Part shown: positions 33,773 to 42,781 of the stretch, in pieces | Layout of the letters: each line of letters starts with the position of its first letter | Position numbering within the stretch: the first letter of the stretch is position 1 | Assembly: GCF_030122845.1 (NCBI RefSeq) | Contig: NZ_CP126084.1 | Span: 682,001 to 746,000 of the forward strand | Reading direction: 5' to 3' | DNA from: Paenibacillus woosongensis | Lineage (GTDB): Bacteria; Bacillota; Bacilli; Paenibacillales; Paenibacillaceae | DNA: 64,000 bases | Notes under the pieces: model-generated | Seen by the model: only the letters and a program-made list of their open reading frames with translations | Told to the model about the DNA's origin: nothing | The model's database searches: none | Made by a program: the position numbers and the translations under genes

Positions 33773-33837
33773 TGACTTTCGTCATTTTATATTGGTGACC
33801 ATCGATACCTTACGCGGGAAGCGAGGCCTGATACAAT
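33773..33837 (+). promoter_or_regulatory. Candidate activator site and -10 of the ABC exporter operon
   Basis: TGAC-TTTC-GTCA (33773-33784) and TGGTGACCA (33794-33802) lie upstream of TACAAT (33832-33837), which has no recognisable -35. That pattern suits a promoter needing an activator such as the divergent response regulator. Speculative. Confidence 0.3.
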
Positions 33838-33876
33838 GACTACAGAGTCAAAGATGCGTGGGAGGGCGAAAGCAGG

Positions 33877-34812
33877 ATGGCATTCGTAGAAGTAAACAAT
33901 GTCGTAAAAAGATACGGAGACAAATTGTCCGTCGATCACTTGAATATGACCATCGAAGCCGGGGAAATATTCGGGCTCCTCGGCCCAAACGGAGCAGGGA
34001 AGAGCACGACCATGAACATGATCGTCGGGCTGCTGCCGATGGATCAAGGCAGCATTACGGTTGACGGAATCCCTGTCAAGGAGCGGCCGCTCGATGTAAA
34101 GCGCAGAATCGGGCTCGTTCCCCAGGACCTGGCTTTATATGAAAATATGTCTGCGGCGGACAATGTAACGTTTTTTGGCCGATTGTACGGCCTGCGGGGA
34201 GGGGAGCTGAAGGAGCGGGTGAAGGAAGCGCTGCGGTTTGTCGGTCTGGAGGAGCGGGCCAAGCAGCTGCCGCATACGTTCTCCGGAGGGATGAAGCGGA
34301 GGCTCAATATCGCCTGCTCGATCGTCCACCGCCCGAAGCTGATCATTATGGATGAGCCAACCGTGGGGATCGACCCCCAGTCACGGAATCATATTCTGGA
34401 ATCGGTACGGGAATTGAACCGCATGGGTTCGACAGTAATCTATACAAGCCATTACATGGAGGAAGTCGCCTCCTTATGCGACAGGGTAGCGATTGTCGAT
34501 CAAGGCCATGTCATTGCCTGCGGGACGGAGCAGGAGCTCCGGGAACGGGTCGCCGGCGAGGAGAAAATCGTTATGACGGCCTCCGGTTTAGGGGAGGCGG
34601 TATTGTCCGAGCTGAAGCAGCACCCGCGGATCACCCGGATTCTGGAAAATGAGAATGCTCTGGAACTGTACACGTCTTCTTCGCAGAACGAGCTGCAGGA
34701 CATTCTGTACATTTGCGCCAAGCATGACGCCGTGATTCATTCTGTAGTATGCGAGCAGCCGACGCTAGAGACGCTGTTCCTCAATCTGACCGGGCGTACG
34801 CTGCGGGATTAG
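33877..34812 (+). CDS. ABC exporter ATP-binding protein (LnrL-like)
   Basis: A 311-residue ATPase with Walker A GPNGAGKST, Q-loop PQDLALYE, signature FSGGMKRRL, Walker B LIIMDEP and the switch His in YTSHYMEE. The CcmA/DrrA-like C-terminal extension (about 230-311) fits drug exporters with ABC-2 permeases. It is the first gene of a three-gene operon with two ABC-2 permeases, as in B. subtilis lnrLMN, and is divergent from a kinase-regulator pair. ATG follows AGGGCG-type RBS GTGGGAGGGCG. Confidence 0.92.
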   Translation: MAFVEVNNVVKRYGDKLSVDHLNMTIEAGEIFGLLGPNGAGKSTTMNMIVGLLPMDQGSITVDGIPVKERPLDVKRRIGLVPQDLALYENMSAADNVTFFGRLYGLRGGELKERVKEALRFVGLEERAKQLPHTFSGGMKRRLNIACSIVHRPKLIIMDEPTVGIDPQSRNHILESVRELNRMGSTVIYTSHYMEEVASLCDRVAIVDQGHVIACGTEQELRERVAGEEKIVMTASGLGEAVLSELKQHPRITRILENENALELYTSSSQNELQDILYICAKHDAVIHSVVCEQPTLETLFLNLTGRTLRD

Positions 34813-34830
34813 GGCTAGGGGGGATACGCT

Positions 34831-36021
34831 GTGAAGCTATGGACAATCGCCTGGTTCGAGCTGCGGATGCTTACGCGGACGCGCGCCGTATTACTGAACT
34901 TATTTTTGCTGCCGATGGTGCTTATATTCATTCTGGGCAACGCCCTCTCCAGCAATTTTAAAGACGAGGCAGAAGCTTCGGTGGAGCAGGCCAGGGTCTT
35001 GATCGTAGAGCCGAATACCGGGGGAGCTGTACAAGGAGAGCTTGAGGTGGGATTAGGGCTTCGCGAGTTTTTGAACAGTCCGGAAATTAAACAAAGAATG
35101 CGGATTGAAAAGACCGTGAGCCGCGAAGAAGCGGTTGAAGCCTTGACCCGGGGCGAAGCAGATTTCGGCGTCGTCATTCCGTCTGATTTCGAGGAGCGGG
35201 TAACAGCGGGGAAGGAAGCGCAGTGGGAGTTCATTCCCGGAAAAGACAGCATGAAAAATTACGTCGCCCAGATGATCTTCCATGCCTATTTGGATGAGGT
35301 CAACCGGATGCAGGCAGCGATCATCGCCCTAGGCCCGCAGGGCATTGGAGAGGCCATGGGAACGATGAGCGGGCTGGAGGCGACGTATGTGGAGACCGCC
35401 TCGTTGAATGAAGGGGGCGAGACGTATTCCGCTTTTCAATACTACGCTGCCGCGATGCTGATCATGTTCCTCCTGTACTCGGGACTGTCGGCCAGCATCA
35501 GCTTATCCGAAGAGAAGCGCAAGAAGACGCTGTACCGTTTAAATTCGATGCCCGTAAGCACGCTGGAGATATTTATGGGAAAAATCGCCGGGAACAGCCT
35601 GGTCGCTTTTTTACAGGCTGCCGTCATTATTTGCGGAACGTCATGGTTCTACGGTGTGGACTGGGGCCGTCATCTGTGGATGCTGGCGCTGACCTGTCTG
35701 CTCATAGTGATCGCCTCCATGATGCTGGCCGTGATCATTACCTTGTTAACCAAATCATCCGCGGCTGCCCGTTCGGCCGTCGTGACGGTCATCGTCGTCA
35801 TGACTTTTCTGAGCGGGGGGTTCCAGCCGCTGCCGATGGAGATCATTCAACGGATGGGCGAATTTACGGTGAACCACTGGGCAATGCAGACCATACTGCG
35901 TTTGATGCTCGGGGCGGATCCGGGCGAAGTGATGCATTACTTGATGATGCTGGGCTTATTCTGCGGCCTGCTGCTTGCCGCTGGCATCGTTTCATATCGG
36001 AAGGTGGGTTATCATGAGTAG
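34831..36021 (+). CDS. ABC-2 type permease, first subunit (LnrM-like)
   Basis: A 396-residue membrane protein: one N-terminal helix, a large extracellular domain (about 40-200), then five or six helices. The segment SLSEEKRKKTLYRLNSMPVSTLEIFMGKI is the conserved cytoplasmic block of ABC-2 exporters. GTG start. It ends 8 nt inside the next gene, so the two permeases are translationally coupled and probably form a heterodimer. Confidence 0.88.
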   Translation: MKLWTIAWFELRMLTRTRAVLLNLFLLPMVLIFILGNALSSNFKDEAEASVEQARVLIVEPNTGGAVQGELEVGLGLREFLNSPEIKQRMRIEKTVSREEAVEALTRGEADFGVVIPSDFEERVTAGKEAQWEFIPGKDSMKNYVAQMIFHAYLDEVNRMQAAIIALGPQGIGEAMGTMSGLEATYVETASLNEGGETYSAFQYYAAAMLIMFLLYSGLSASISLSEEKRKKTLYRLNSMPVSTLEIFMGKIAGNSLVAFLQAAVIICGTSWFYGVDWGRHLWMLALTCLLIVIASMMLAVIITLLTKSSAAARSAVVTVIVVMTFLSGGFQPLPMEIIQRMGEFTVNHWAMQTILRLMLGADPGEVMHYLMMLGLFCGLLLAAGIVSYRKVGYHE

Positions 36022-37171
36022 CTTGACGATTGCCTGGAATGTCATAAGACGAACGATCGGCACCAAAAAAGGGCTGCTCGGCTACATCTTGCTGCCGTGC
36101 GTCGTTATCTCTCTCGTCATCGCCCTGCTGGGGCAGGAAGAAATGACGCTGTCGCAAATCGCGTACGTGGACCACGATCAGGGGTTGGCCAGCGCGTTCC
36201 TGCTGGAGGAGCTGGCTGACAAGCCCGGCTATGCCTTAAAGGAATATGAGGATGATGCGGCGATGAAGGATGCGCTGCTGTCCAAACAAGCCGCGATAGG
36301 CTTTGCCATCCCGGCTGGGTTCACCGAAGGAGTCCGTTCCGGACGCCTCCCCAAGCTCCAGGTATATGATCTGGCAACAAGCGAGGCGACCTTTACCCTC
36401 AGAATCAACCTGGATGGGCTTGTACGGGGGATGGTGGCTTCCGCAGGGATGGTTAGGACTGCGGCCGGCGAGGGCGGACAGGACAGCGCAGCGCTGGCCG
36501 ATGTGTTCCGGGAGACGGGAAAACACCGCGTAACCGCCATCGATCAGGGACTTCGGCTCTACCCGAAGGAGGGGCTTAGCACGGTCACCGGCTTTACGCT
36601 GTTGTTCCTGATGAGCTTAATCAGCAGCTCGGTGACGCAAATTGTGGAGGACCGCAGCAAGCGGACGATGGCCCGCATATATAGCGCACCGGTCAGAGCG
36701 TGGGAGATCGCTGCGGGCAACTTCCTTGGCAGCTTCTTTGTCGGCCTGATCCAGATTACGGTCGTATTGATGCTCAGCCGCTGGGTGCTGCGATATGATG
36801 CCGGCATCCCGCTGCATTTGCACTTTATCGTACTGGCCGCGTTTATGCTCGTAGCGATGGGCATCGCAAGTGCGGCCGCCGGATTGATTCGCAATCCGCA
36901 GAACGCCGGGATGCTGAATAATCTGATCATTACCCCGACCTGCATGATTGGGGGCTGCTTCTGGCCGATTTCCTTCATGCCGGAATACATGCAGAAGGCA
37001 GCTAATTTCGTGCCGCAGAAATGGACGATCGAGGCCATCGAGCTGCTCTCCTCAGGAAGCAGCCTGAAGGGAGTCGTTACTCCGCTGCTCATCCTGGTGC
37101 TCATGGCGTTCGTGCTGCTGATCATCGGTTCGGCGATCCTTCGCCCCAGTGAGGGGCAGGCAAGGGCATAA
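36014..37171 (+). CDS. ABC-2 type permease, second subunit (LnrN-like)
   Basis: A 385-residue paralogue of the previous permease with the same plan: N-terminal helix, extracellular domain, VEDRSKRTMARIYSAPVRAWEIAAGNFLG, and a C-terminal helix cluster with CMIGGCFWPISFMPEYMQKAANFVPQKWTIE. The ATG at 36014 overlaps the preceding stop by 8 nt and has AAGGTGGG upstream; frames starting earlier are not needed. Last gene of the exporter operon. Confidence 0.88.
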   Translation: MSSLTIAWNVIRRTIGTKKGLLGYILLPCVVISLVIALLGQEEMTLSQIAYVDHDQGLASAFLLEELADKPGYALKEYEDDAAMKDALLSKQAAIGFAIPAGFTEGVRSGRLPKLQVYDLATSEATFTLRINLDGLVRGMVASAGMVRTAAGEGGQDSAALADVFRETGKHRVTAIDQGLRLYPKEGLSTVTGFTLLFLMSLISSSVTQIVEDRSKRTMARIYSAPVRAWEIAAGNFLGSFFVGLIQITVVLMLSRWVLRYDAGIPLHLHFIVLAAFMLVAMGIASAAAGLIRNPQNAGMLNNLIITPTCMIGGCFWPISFMPEYMQKAANFVPQKWTIEAIELLSSGSSLKGVVTPLLILVLMAFVLLIIGSAILRPSEGQARA

Positions 37172-37200
37172 GGATGAGGGTGTATATTACGGCATCACAA

Positions 37201-37247
37201 AAACAGGTTATCCCGTTGACGGTCGGCGTCATCCGGATAACCTGTTT
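37201..37247 (+). terminator. Likely terminator of the ABC exporter operon
   Basis: AAACAGGTTATCC pairs with GGATAACCTGTTT, with an inner TGACG/CGTCA stem. The T-run is only three long, so efficiency is uncertain. Confidence 0.6.
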
Positions 37248-37336
37248 GCCGTTCAAGGACGCGGCAGAGAAAATGTAGTGGAAAAAGATTGCATCCCTAT
37301 ATAAAATTTAATATGTTGGAAAGAAGCTTGGATCGG

Positions 37337-37828
37337 TCAACCGGCATGAAGCTGTCCTGTAATGCGGCGGTATTCCTTAAGCATGAACAGCCGCCAGCGG
37401 AGAATCATTCCGTAGGCCAGCAGGAAAAATACGGAGCCCGTCTGAAGCACGGAGATATACTGCTCTACGACTTCATGCAGGACGAGTCTCAGTGCAAGCA
37501 AGCCGATCAGGATATAGGCAAAGCCGCGGGTGCGTCTGGCGTATACCTCGCCGTCAATCAGTTCGAATTGTGTGCTGCGATTCAGCGGGTAAGAGAAGAA
37601 TAACCAACCTACGGCAAAGGCGACGGCGCCCCAAAGAATCGGGATATGGAATTCAGGAACGATGAACATCCCGAAGCCGGTAGTCATGCCTAGCGGCGGA
37701 ATAATGATCTTCTTGACCGTTACGGGCCTGCGGCTGGCTTTTAACCGGATAAGCAACGCGAGTGCAGCCATAACGATGGCTCCGACGGTTACAAAAACCT
37801 GCATATAAGAAGGAATGGTGATATTCAT
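37337..37828 (-). CDS. CcdC-family membrane protein
   Basis: A 163-residue protein with four or five membrane helices, matching CcdC (DUF1453): AALALLIRLKASRRPVTVKKIIIPPLGMTTGFGMFIVP is the conserved block. In B. subtilis ccdC is linked to cytochrome c maturation, though its role is unclear. ATG 37828 follows AAAGGGA; the upstream extension of the frame has no RBS. It stands alone here. Confidence 0.82.
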   Translation of the reverse strand: MNITIPSYMQVFVTVGAIVMAALALLIRLKASRRPVTVKKIIIPPLGMTTGFGMFIVPEFHIPILWGAVAFAVGWLFFSYPLNRSTQFELIDGEVYARRTRGFAYILIGLLALRLVLHEVVEQYISVLQTGSVFFLLAYGMILRWRLFMLKEYRRITGQLHAG

Positions 37829-37969
37829 AGAATGTCCCTTTCTTGAACATGTGTAGTTGGCGAGACCATTATAACATAAATCACATACGGAAAATAAAAA
37901 TGAGCCCAAGGCTCGCGAAATCATCGGCGCGCCCGTGTTTCAAGGATATGACGGAAAGGGGAAAGGAAT

Positions 37970-38404
37970 ATGAACAGCGAGTTTACAGTTGCTCTGCATT
38001 GCCTTCTTTTTTTGCATATGAATGCCCATTGCATTGCTAACAGCGAGAAAATTGCGGCGAGCGTGGCTACGCATCCTGCCCGTGTCCGCAAGGTGCTGAG
38101 CCTGCTAAAGAAGCAAGGGTATGTGTCGACGAAAGAAGGAGTGGGCGGCGGCTACTTGCTCAGCGCCGATTTGAATGCCATCAGCCTTGGCGACTTGTAC
38201 CGCCTGTTTGCGAGAGGCACCCTTCAGCCAGGCTGGTGCTCGGGCAGCCAGGAATCGCCCTGTCAGGTATCCTCGAAGATGCGTGAGGTCATGGACCGGA
38301 TTTTTGCCGGAGGTGAGGATCAGCTTGAACGGTATTTTGACGAAATCAAAGTATCCCGCGTAAAGGGATTGCTTCAGGAGCTGCGGGCTGAGGCAGGTTC
38401 GTAA
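37970..38404 (+). CDS. Rrf2-family transcriptional regulator
   Basis: A 144-residue winged-helix protein: EFTVALHCLLFLHMN, IAASVATHPARVRKVLSLLKKQGYVSTKEGVGGGYLL is the Rrf2 helix-turn-helix and wing. Two Cys (WCSGSQESPC) occupy the region where IscR/NsrR carry cluster ligands, but the three-Cys pattern is absent, so it is closer to YwnA-type members. RBS GGGGAAAGGA. It is 30 nt before the lactonase gene and may be co-transcribed with or regulate it. Confidence 0.88.
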   Translation: MNSEFTVALHCLLFLHMNAHCIANSEKIAASVATHPARVRKVLSLLKKQGYVSTKEGVGGGYLLSADLNAISLGDLYRLFARGTLQPGWCSGSQESPCQVSSKMREVMDRIFAGGEDQLERYFDEIKVSRVKGLLQELRAEAGS

Positions 38405-38433
38405 ATCAACCAACCAATAGGGGGAGAAAGTCT

Positions 38434-39591
38434 ATGAGTATCTTTAAGCCAGAGGAACAGTATTTCTATGTTGGGGGTTACTCTTCCCGAGAAGAAGCGG
38501 GGATCCATCTTTGCAGCTTAAATACGGACAGCGGAGAGCTTCGTCTCCTTCACGGCACCTCAGACATCGAGAACCCGTCTTTTCTTATCGTAGCGGATAA
38601 ACAACATGCAGGGCGTCAGGCGGCTGCACACATCATGCAGAAACATGAAAGCGATACCGCGGAAGATTCGGCCAACCCTGTTAGCCCGGCAGCTGAGGGA
38701 ACGGGAACAATGCGGCTATATGCTGCTTTGGAATGCGAGGAAGGCAAGGTCGCTGCCTATGGCATTAATCCGCAGGATGGCAAGCTGAATCTGCTTGAAA
38801 CGGTGCGTACGGAGGGTGCAAGCCCGTGTCATTTGTCGCTGTCTCCTTCCGGGCATCTGCTTGTCGCCAACTATTCCAGCGGCCATGTCAACAGCTTTGA
38901 ATTGGATGGGGAGGGGAGCCTGGCCCAAATGGCGGCGGCTGTTCAGCATGTCGGCAGCGGCTTTCGCCAGGATCGCCAGGAGGCAGCTCATGCCCACAGC
39001 GTAATCCCATCCAAGGATGGCAAATATGCCTTCGTGTCCGACCTGGGTCTGGACCAGATCGTCGTTTACAGAGTGGAAGACGGCAAGCTCGTTACGCACC
39101 GCGAGGTGGCGCTGCCGCCTGGAGCGGGGCCAAGGCATTTCATTATCCACCCGTCCGACACATTCGCTTACGGCATCAATGAGCTGAACAATACAGTGAC
39201 CGTGTTTGCGTACAACCCAACCCATGGTATTTTGGAAATTATTCAGCATATAAGCACTTTGCCCGAGGACTTTGCCGAAGAGAGCTATGCGGCGGACATT
39301 CATCTGTCGCCGGATGGCAAATATATATACGCATCGAACCGTGGCCATGACAGTATCGTCCGTTTCAGGCTGGACGCTTCGACCGGACAGCTCAGCGCCC
39401 CGGAGTGGACTAGCGTTGGCGGAAAGTGGCCGCGCAACTTTGCTGTCCTGGACGACTATGTGCTCGTGGCGAACCAGTTTAGCAACAGCATCACCTTACT
39501 CGGCCGCGACCGGGCCACCGGCAGCCTATCGCCTGCCGACAGCGTGCTGGAGGTGAAAGAGCCTTCCTGTATCGCGATTGTTCCGCGGTAG
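38434..39591 (+). CDS. Lactonase family beta-propeller (6-phosphogluconolactonase-like)
   Basis: A 385-residue cytoplasmic seven-bladed propeller of the YkgB/Pgl type, which hydrolyses 6-phosphogluconolactone or related lactones. Family blocks: YVGGYSSREEAGIHLC, GASPCHLSLSPSGHLLVANYSSG, AHAHSVIPSKDGKYAFVSDLGLDQ, PGAGPRHFIIHPS, SNRGHDSI. A ~40-residue insertion (about 52-92) rich in Ala, Glu and Ser interrupts the second blade. RBS AGGGGGAG. No terminator directly follows; a repeat zone separates it from an isolated terminator at 40222. Confidence 0.87.
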   Translation: MSIFKPEEQYFYVGGYSSREEAGIHLCSLNTDSGELRLLHGTSDIENPSFLIVADKQHAGRQAAAHIMQKHESDTAEDSANPVSPAAEGTGTMRLYAALECEEGKVAAYGINPQDGKLNLLETVRTEGASPCHLSLSPSGHLLVANYSSGHVNSFELDGEGSLAQMAAAVQHVGSGFRQDRQEAAHAHSVIPSKDGKYAFVSDLGLDQIVVYRVEDGKLVTHREVALPPGAGPRHFIIHPSDTFAYGINELNNTVTVFAYNPTHGILEIIQHISTLPEDFAEESYAADIHLSPDGKYIYASNRGHDSIVRFRLDASTGQLSAPEWTSVGGKWPRNFAVLDDYVLVANQFSNSITLLGRDRATGSLSPADSVLEVKEPSCIAIVPR

Positions 39592-39764
39592 CACGCTGAT
39601 CTGTGGCTTGATTGGGGTACAGGTATCTGTGAAGTGAGATGTAAGTTGGTGGCAGGTAGCAGTAGTGGACTAGTGTGGGTAGTGGCTTAGCTAGTAGTAA
39701 GTAGTGAGTTGGTTGGTGTGCGAGCAGTGGTTAGCTAGTATGCAGTGGCTGGGCATATGTGAAC

Positions 39765-39950
39765 CTAACGGACACAGGGGGCGCTATTTGCGAAATAACG
39801 GGAAATTTAGAGGGCTAACGGACCTGTGTTCCGCTATTGCTCCCAAAAGCATGTTTCTGGCAGTCCATTTGGCCAAATAACGGAACCAGGGTCCGCAAGC
39901 ACCGATGAAAGAGGGCTATTTCAACAAATAGCGGATCTCCTGTCCGTTAG
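39765..39950. repeat. Dispersed CTAACGGAC palindromic repeat, copy 2
   Basis: Same build as 10115-10299: two direct words CTAACGGAC-N-CCGCTATT at the left, inverted words AAATAACGGA and CAAATAGCGGA...TCCGTTAG at the right. It lies between the lactonase gene and the sulfate operon. The stretch 39592-39764 before it is a degenerate GTAGTGG/GCTAGTA-rich sequence with no gene. Confidence 0.8.
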
Positions 39951-40045
39951 GAAGCATCCAATTCCGAGGGGGCCGCGGCATCAATTACCGCCGAGCCCAT
40001 CAGTCTCATCAGTCCCCTCAGTCATTGGCTCATTAGACTCATCAG

Positions 40046-40136
40046 CACACCAAACACACCAAACACACCAAACACACCAAACACATCAAACACATCAAAC
40101 ACATCAAACACATCAAACACATCAAACACATCAAAC
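40046..40136. repeat. 9-bp tandem repeat CACACCAAA/CACATCAAA
   Basis: Ten units: first four CACACCAAA, then six CACATCAAA. A single C-to-T change has spread through the second half, showing recent expansion. Not coding. A poly-C tract follows at 40199-40207. Confidence 0.9.
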
Positions 40137-40221
40137 TCACTAGCCCCACCGTTTCCATCAACCCACCAATCTCTAAACCTCATGAAGCTACGCCCCCACC
40201 CCCCCCCGCTGAAGATTTAAA

Positions 40222-40250
40222 GACAAGGCCATCCGGCCTTGTCCTTTTTT
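40222..40250 (+). terminator. Isolated rho-independent terminator
   Basis: GACAAGGCC-ATCC-GGCCTTGTC followed by CTTTTTT. The nearest upstream gene on this strand ends 630 bp earlier, so either the repeats were inserted between the lactonase gene and its terminator, or an unseen small RNA ends here. Confidence 0.75.
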
Positions 40251-40344
40251 GCATACCTAAATTAACTAATGCCCCCCAAAATGTGCTTCACAAGGGAATA
40301 TAAGCTTCTCTTATAGTTTTTTAATGCATTTCCAATAAAAGTGT

Positions 40345-40373
40345 TTGACAAGAAAACCCAGCGCATATAGAAT
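40345..40373 (+). promoter_or_regulatory. Sigma-A promoter of the sulfate operon
   Basis: TTGACA (40345-40350), exactly 17 nt, TAGAAT (40368-40373). Transcription would start near 40380 and give a leader of about 234 nt before sbp. Confidence 0.75.
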
Positions 40374-40379
40374 ACAATC

Positions 40380-40613
40380 ATAGCATACTAAACAGGTAGG
40401 AATAATAAATAAAATAATGTTCTCACCGTACGGACGGAGGAACGCTCTACTTGCCTTGGCAGACACGGTAGCAGTTCGGTCTGACCGTAGGGATAGGGCG
40501 TTTCTCTTTCTATTTTGCTAGGCAGTTGACATGAGAAGCAGTTGAGGCACATCGAGCATTTCTGCAGAAATAATGACAGGTTTCTTAAAGAGAGATGGGG
40601 AGAGTGAGTGGTT
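40380..40613 (+). promoter_or_regulatory. Structured 5' leader of the sulfate operon, candidate riboswitch or attenuator
   Basis: A long untranslated leader with local pairing: CCGTACGG (40429-40436), TGCC-TT-GGCA in the next segment, and ACGGT...ACCGT with inner CAG/CTG at 40466-40489. It does not match the S-box, T-box, TPP or cobalamin consensus by eye. A TTGACA at 40526 lacks a -10 partner. Cis regulation of sulfate uptake by a sulfur metabolite is plausible but not shown. Confidence 0.35.
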
Positions 40614-41642
40614 ATGAAAAAGGTGTTGAAGCAAGGGTTGATCGCAGGTCTCGTATTGGCGGTATCGCTGGTTGCCGCGGCTTGCGGAAATTCGGGAAGC
40701 GGGGCCAAAGAGGTCAACCTTCTTAACGTATCCTACGATCCGACCCGGGAGCTGTATACCGAGTTCAACAAAGCATTTGCTGCTCATTGGGAGAAGGAGA
40801 AGGGCGAGAAGGTATCGATCAAGCAGTCGCATGGCGGATCAGGCAAGCAGGGCCGGGCGGTGATCGACGGTCTCGATGCGGATGTCGTGACGCTGGCTCT
40901 TGGTTATGACATCGACGCGATCCAGCAGGCCGGATTAATCGATGAAGGCTGGCAGCAGAAATACGAGCATAACAGCTCGCCATATACTTCGACGATCGTG
41001 TTCCTCGTTCGCAAGGGCAATCCGAAAGGTATCAAGGATTGGGATGATCTGGTCAAGGACGGGATCGAGGTCATTACGCCTAACCCGCAAACCTCTGGCG
41101 GAGCGCGCTGGAATTACCTTGCGGCATGGGGCTATGCCCTGCACCAGAACAACAATGACGAGGCCAAAGCTCAAGAGTTTGTAAAGAAGCTGTATGAGCA
41201 TGTTCCGGTACTGGACAGCGGTGCCCGCGGAGCAACCACGACATTTGTGGAGCGCGGACTCGGGGATGTGCTGCTGGCTTGGGAGAACGAGGCTTGGCTG
41301 TCCGTAGAGGAGCTTGGCCCGGATAAGTTCGACATCGTCTACCCGTCGGAAAGTATTTTGGCTGAACCGCCTGTAGCGGTAGTTGATAAAAATGCCGATA
41401 AAAAAGGCACCCGCGAAGTGGCCGAGGCATATTTGCAGTACCTGTATTCGGAGGAAGGCCAGACGATTGCAGCGGAGAATTATTACCGTCCTACGCTGGA
41501 TAGTGTAAAGAGCAAATACAAAGATGCTTTCCCGGAAATCAAGCTGTTTACGATAGATGATGAATTTGGCGGATGGGCTGAGGCACAACAGAAGCATTTT
41601 AGCGATGGCGGCATATTCACGCAAATTTATGCGCCGAAATAA
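40614..41642 (+). CDS. Sulfate ABC transporter substrate-binding lipoprotein
   Basis: A 342-residue lipoprotein (VAAAC lipobox, Cys near residue 25) of the Sbp/CysP family. Sulfate-contacting blocks are present: [93 protein letters not shown]. The ATG at 40614 is 9 nt from GGGGAGAG; a GTG two codons upstream is too close. First gene of sbp-cysT-cysW-yezD. It captures sulfate (or thiosulfate) outside the membrane. Confidence 0.94.
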   Translation: MKKVLKQGLIAGLVLAVSLVAAACGNSGSGAKEVNLLNVSYDPTRELYTEFNKAFAAHWEKEKGEKVSIKQSHGGSGKQGRAVIDGLDADVVTLALGYDIDAIQQAGLIDEGWQQKYEHNSSPYTSTIVFLVRKGNPKGIKDWDDLVKDGIEVITPNPQTSGGARWNYLAAWGYALHQNNNDEAKAQEFVKKLYEHVPVLDSGARGATTTFVERGLGDVLLAWENEAWLSVEELGPDKFDIVYPSESILAEPPVAVVDKNADKKGTREVAEAYLQYLYSEEGQTIAAENYYRPTLDSVKSKYKDAFPEIKLFTIDDEFGGWAEAQQKHFSDGGIFTQIYAPK

Positions 41643-41715
41643 ACCGACCGCACAAACGGAGGGGCATTCCTGCGGTGATCGAGCGGGATGCAACGGATGG
41701 AAAGGATGAACCTGC

Positions 41716-42546
41716 ATGCACAGTAGCACTTCAAAGCGCGGGGTGCTTCCCGGCTTCGGGATCACGATGGGTTACAGCGTACTATATATCAGTTTGGTCG
41801 TATTGATTCCGTTATCTGCGCTGCTGCTAAACTCTACGGGTCTAACCTGGGAGAAGTTCTGGGATGTTGCGACAGATTCGCGCGTACTTGCTTCATATAA
41901 GGTCAGCTTCCTCACCGCGGCAGCGGCTGGACTGATTGATACCGCACTCGGTCTGCTGATCGCGTGGGTGCTTGTTCGATATGAATTTCCCGGCAAAGGA
42001 TTGTTCGATGCGATGATTGATCTTCCTTTTGCCCTGCCTACTGCGGTTGCTGGAGTATCGCTGACGGCGATTTATTCGGCGAACGGCTGGATCGGCTCCC
42101 TGTTTGAACCCTTGGGGATCAGAATCGCCTTTACCCCGATCGGCATCACCCTGGCGCTGATGTTCATAGGGATTCCCTTTGTCGTCAGAACCGTTCAACC
42201 GGTGCTCCAGGAGCTGGATGCCGAGGTTGAGGAGGCGGCCTCCACGTTAGGCGCCAGCCGGTTCCGGACGTTCCGCTCCGTCGTTCTGCCGGAGCTGATT
42301 CCGCCGCTGATGACGGGGTTTGCCCTAGCTTTCGCCCGGGGGATCGGGGAGTATGGCTCAGTCGTCTTCATTTCCGGCAACATGCCGATGAAGACCGAGA
42401 TCGCCCCGCTGCTCATCATGTCGAAGCTGGAGCAGTTCGATTACGCGGGGGCTACAGCCGTGGCTCTCATGCTCCTGATCATTTCTTTTGTACTGCTGCT
42501 GCTCATCAACTCTTTGCAGCGGAGAGTACGCAAGACGGCAAAATAG
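41716..42546 (+). CDS. cysT: Sulfate ABC transporter permease CysT
   Basis: A 276-residue permease with six helices. The EAA loop contacting the ATPase is [56 protein letters not shown] is characteristic of CysT/CysU. It pairs with CysW. It follows the binding protein by 73 nt. Confidence 0.93.
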   Translation: MHSSTSKRGVLPGFGITMGYSVLYISLVVLIPLSALLLNSTGLTWEKFWDVATDSRVLASYKVSFLTAAAAGLIDTALGLLIAWVLVRYEFPGKGLFDAMIDLPFALPTAVAGVSLTAIYSANGWIGSLFEPLGIRIAFTPIGITLALMFIGIPFVVRTVQPVLQELDAEVEEAASTLGASRFRTFRSVVLPELIPPLMTGFALAFARGIGEYGSVVFISGNMPMKTEIAPLLIMSKLEQFDYAGATAVALMLLIISFVLLLLINSLQRRVRKTAK

Positions 42547-42781
42547 CAGGGGCATAACCGCCCGCCTCCAATGTCTCATCGCTTTTACTGTCCAAAACGT
42601 GATGCCATGATACGGGTCATGTAAGGGATGTATGGCGATGTTAGACGGCAAGGCATATGAAACAGGAAATATCGATTTGATGATCAAGCGATGAAGCATT
42701 CCGGTGATGAAGCAATCCAACGATTTGGCATTCAAGCGATCATCAAGCATCCAGTATTAGTATTCGGGGAGGTATCAGGAA

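Noticed and set aside
40046-40136. Frame coding for a His-Gln-Thr repeat peptide across the 9-bp array
   Set aside because: Produced by the tandem repeat; no RBS or conserved ends.
40420-40520. S-box, T-box or TPP riboswitch in the sulfate leader
   Set aside because: None of the conserved core words of these classes is present; kept only as an unclassified leader.
40526-40554. Second promoter at the TTGACA 85 bp before sbp
   Set aside because: No acceptable -10 sequence lies 16-18 nt downstream.
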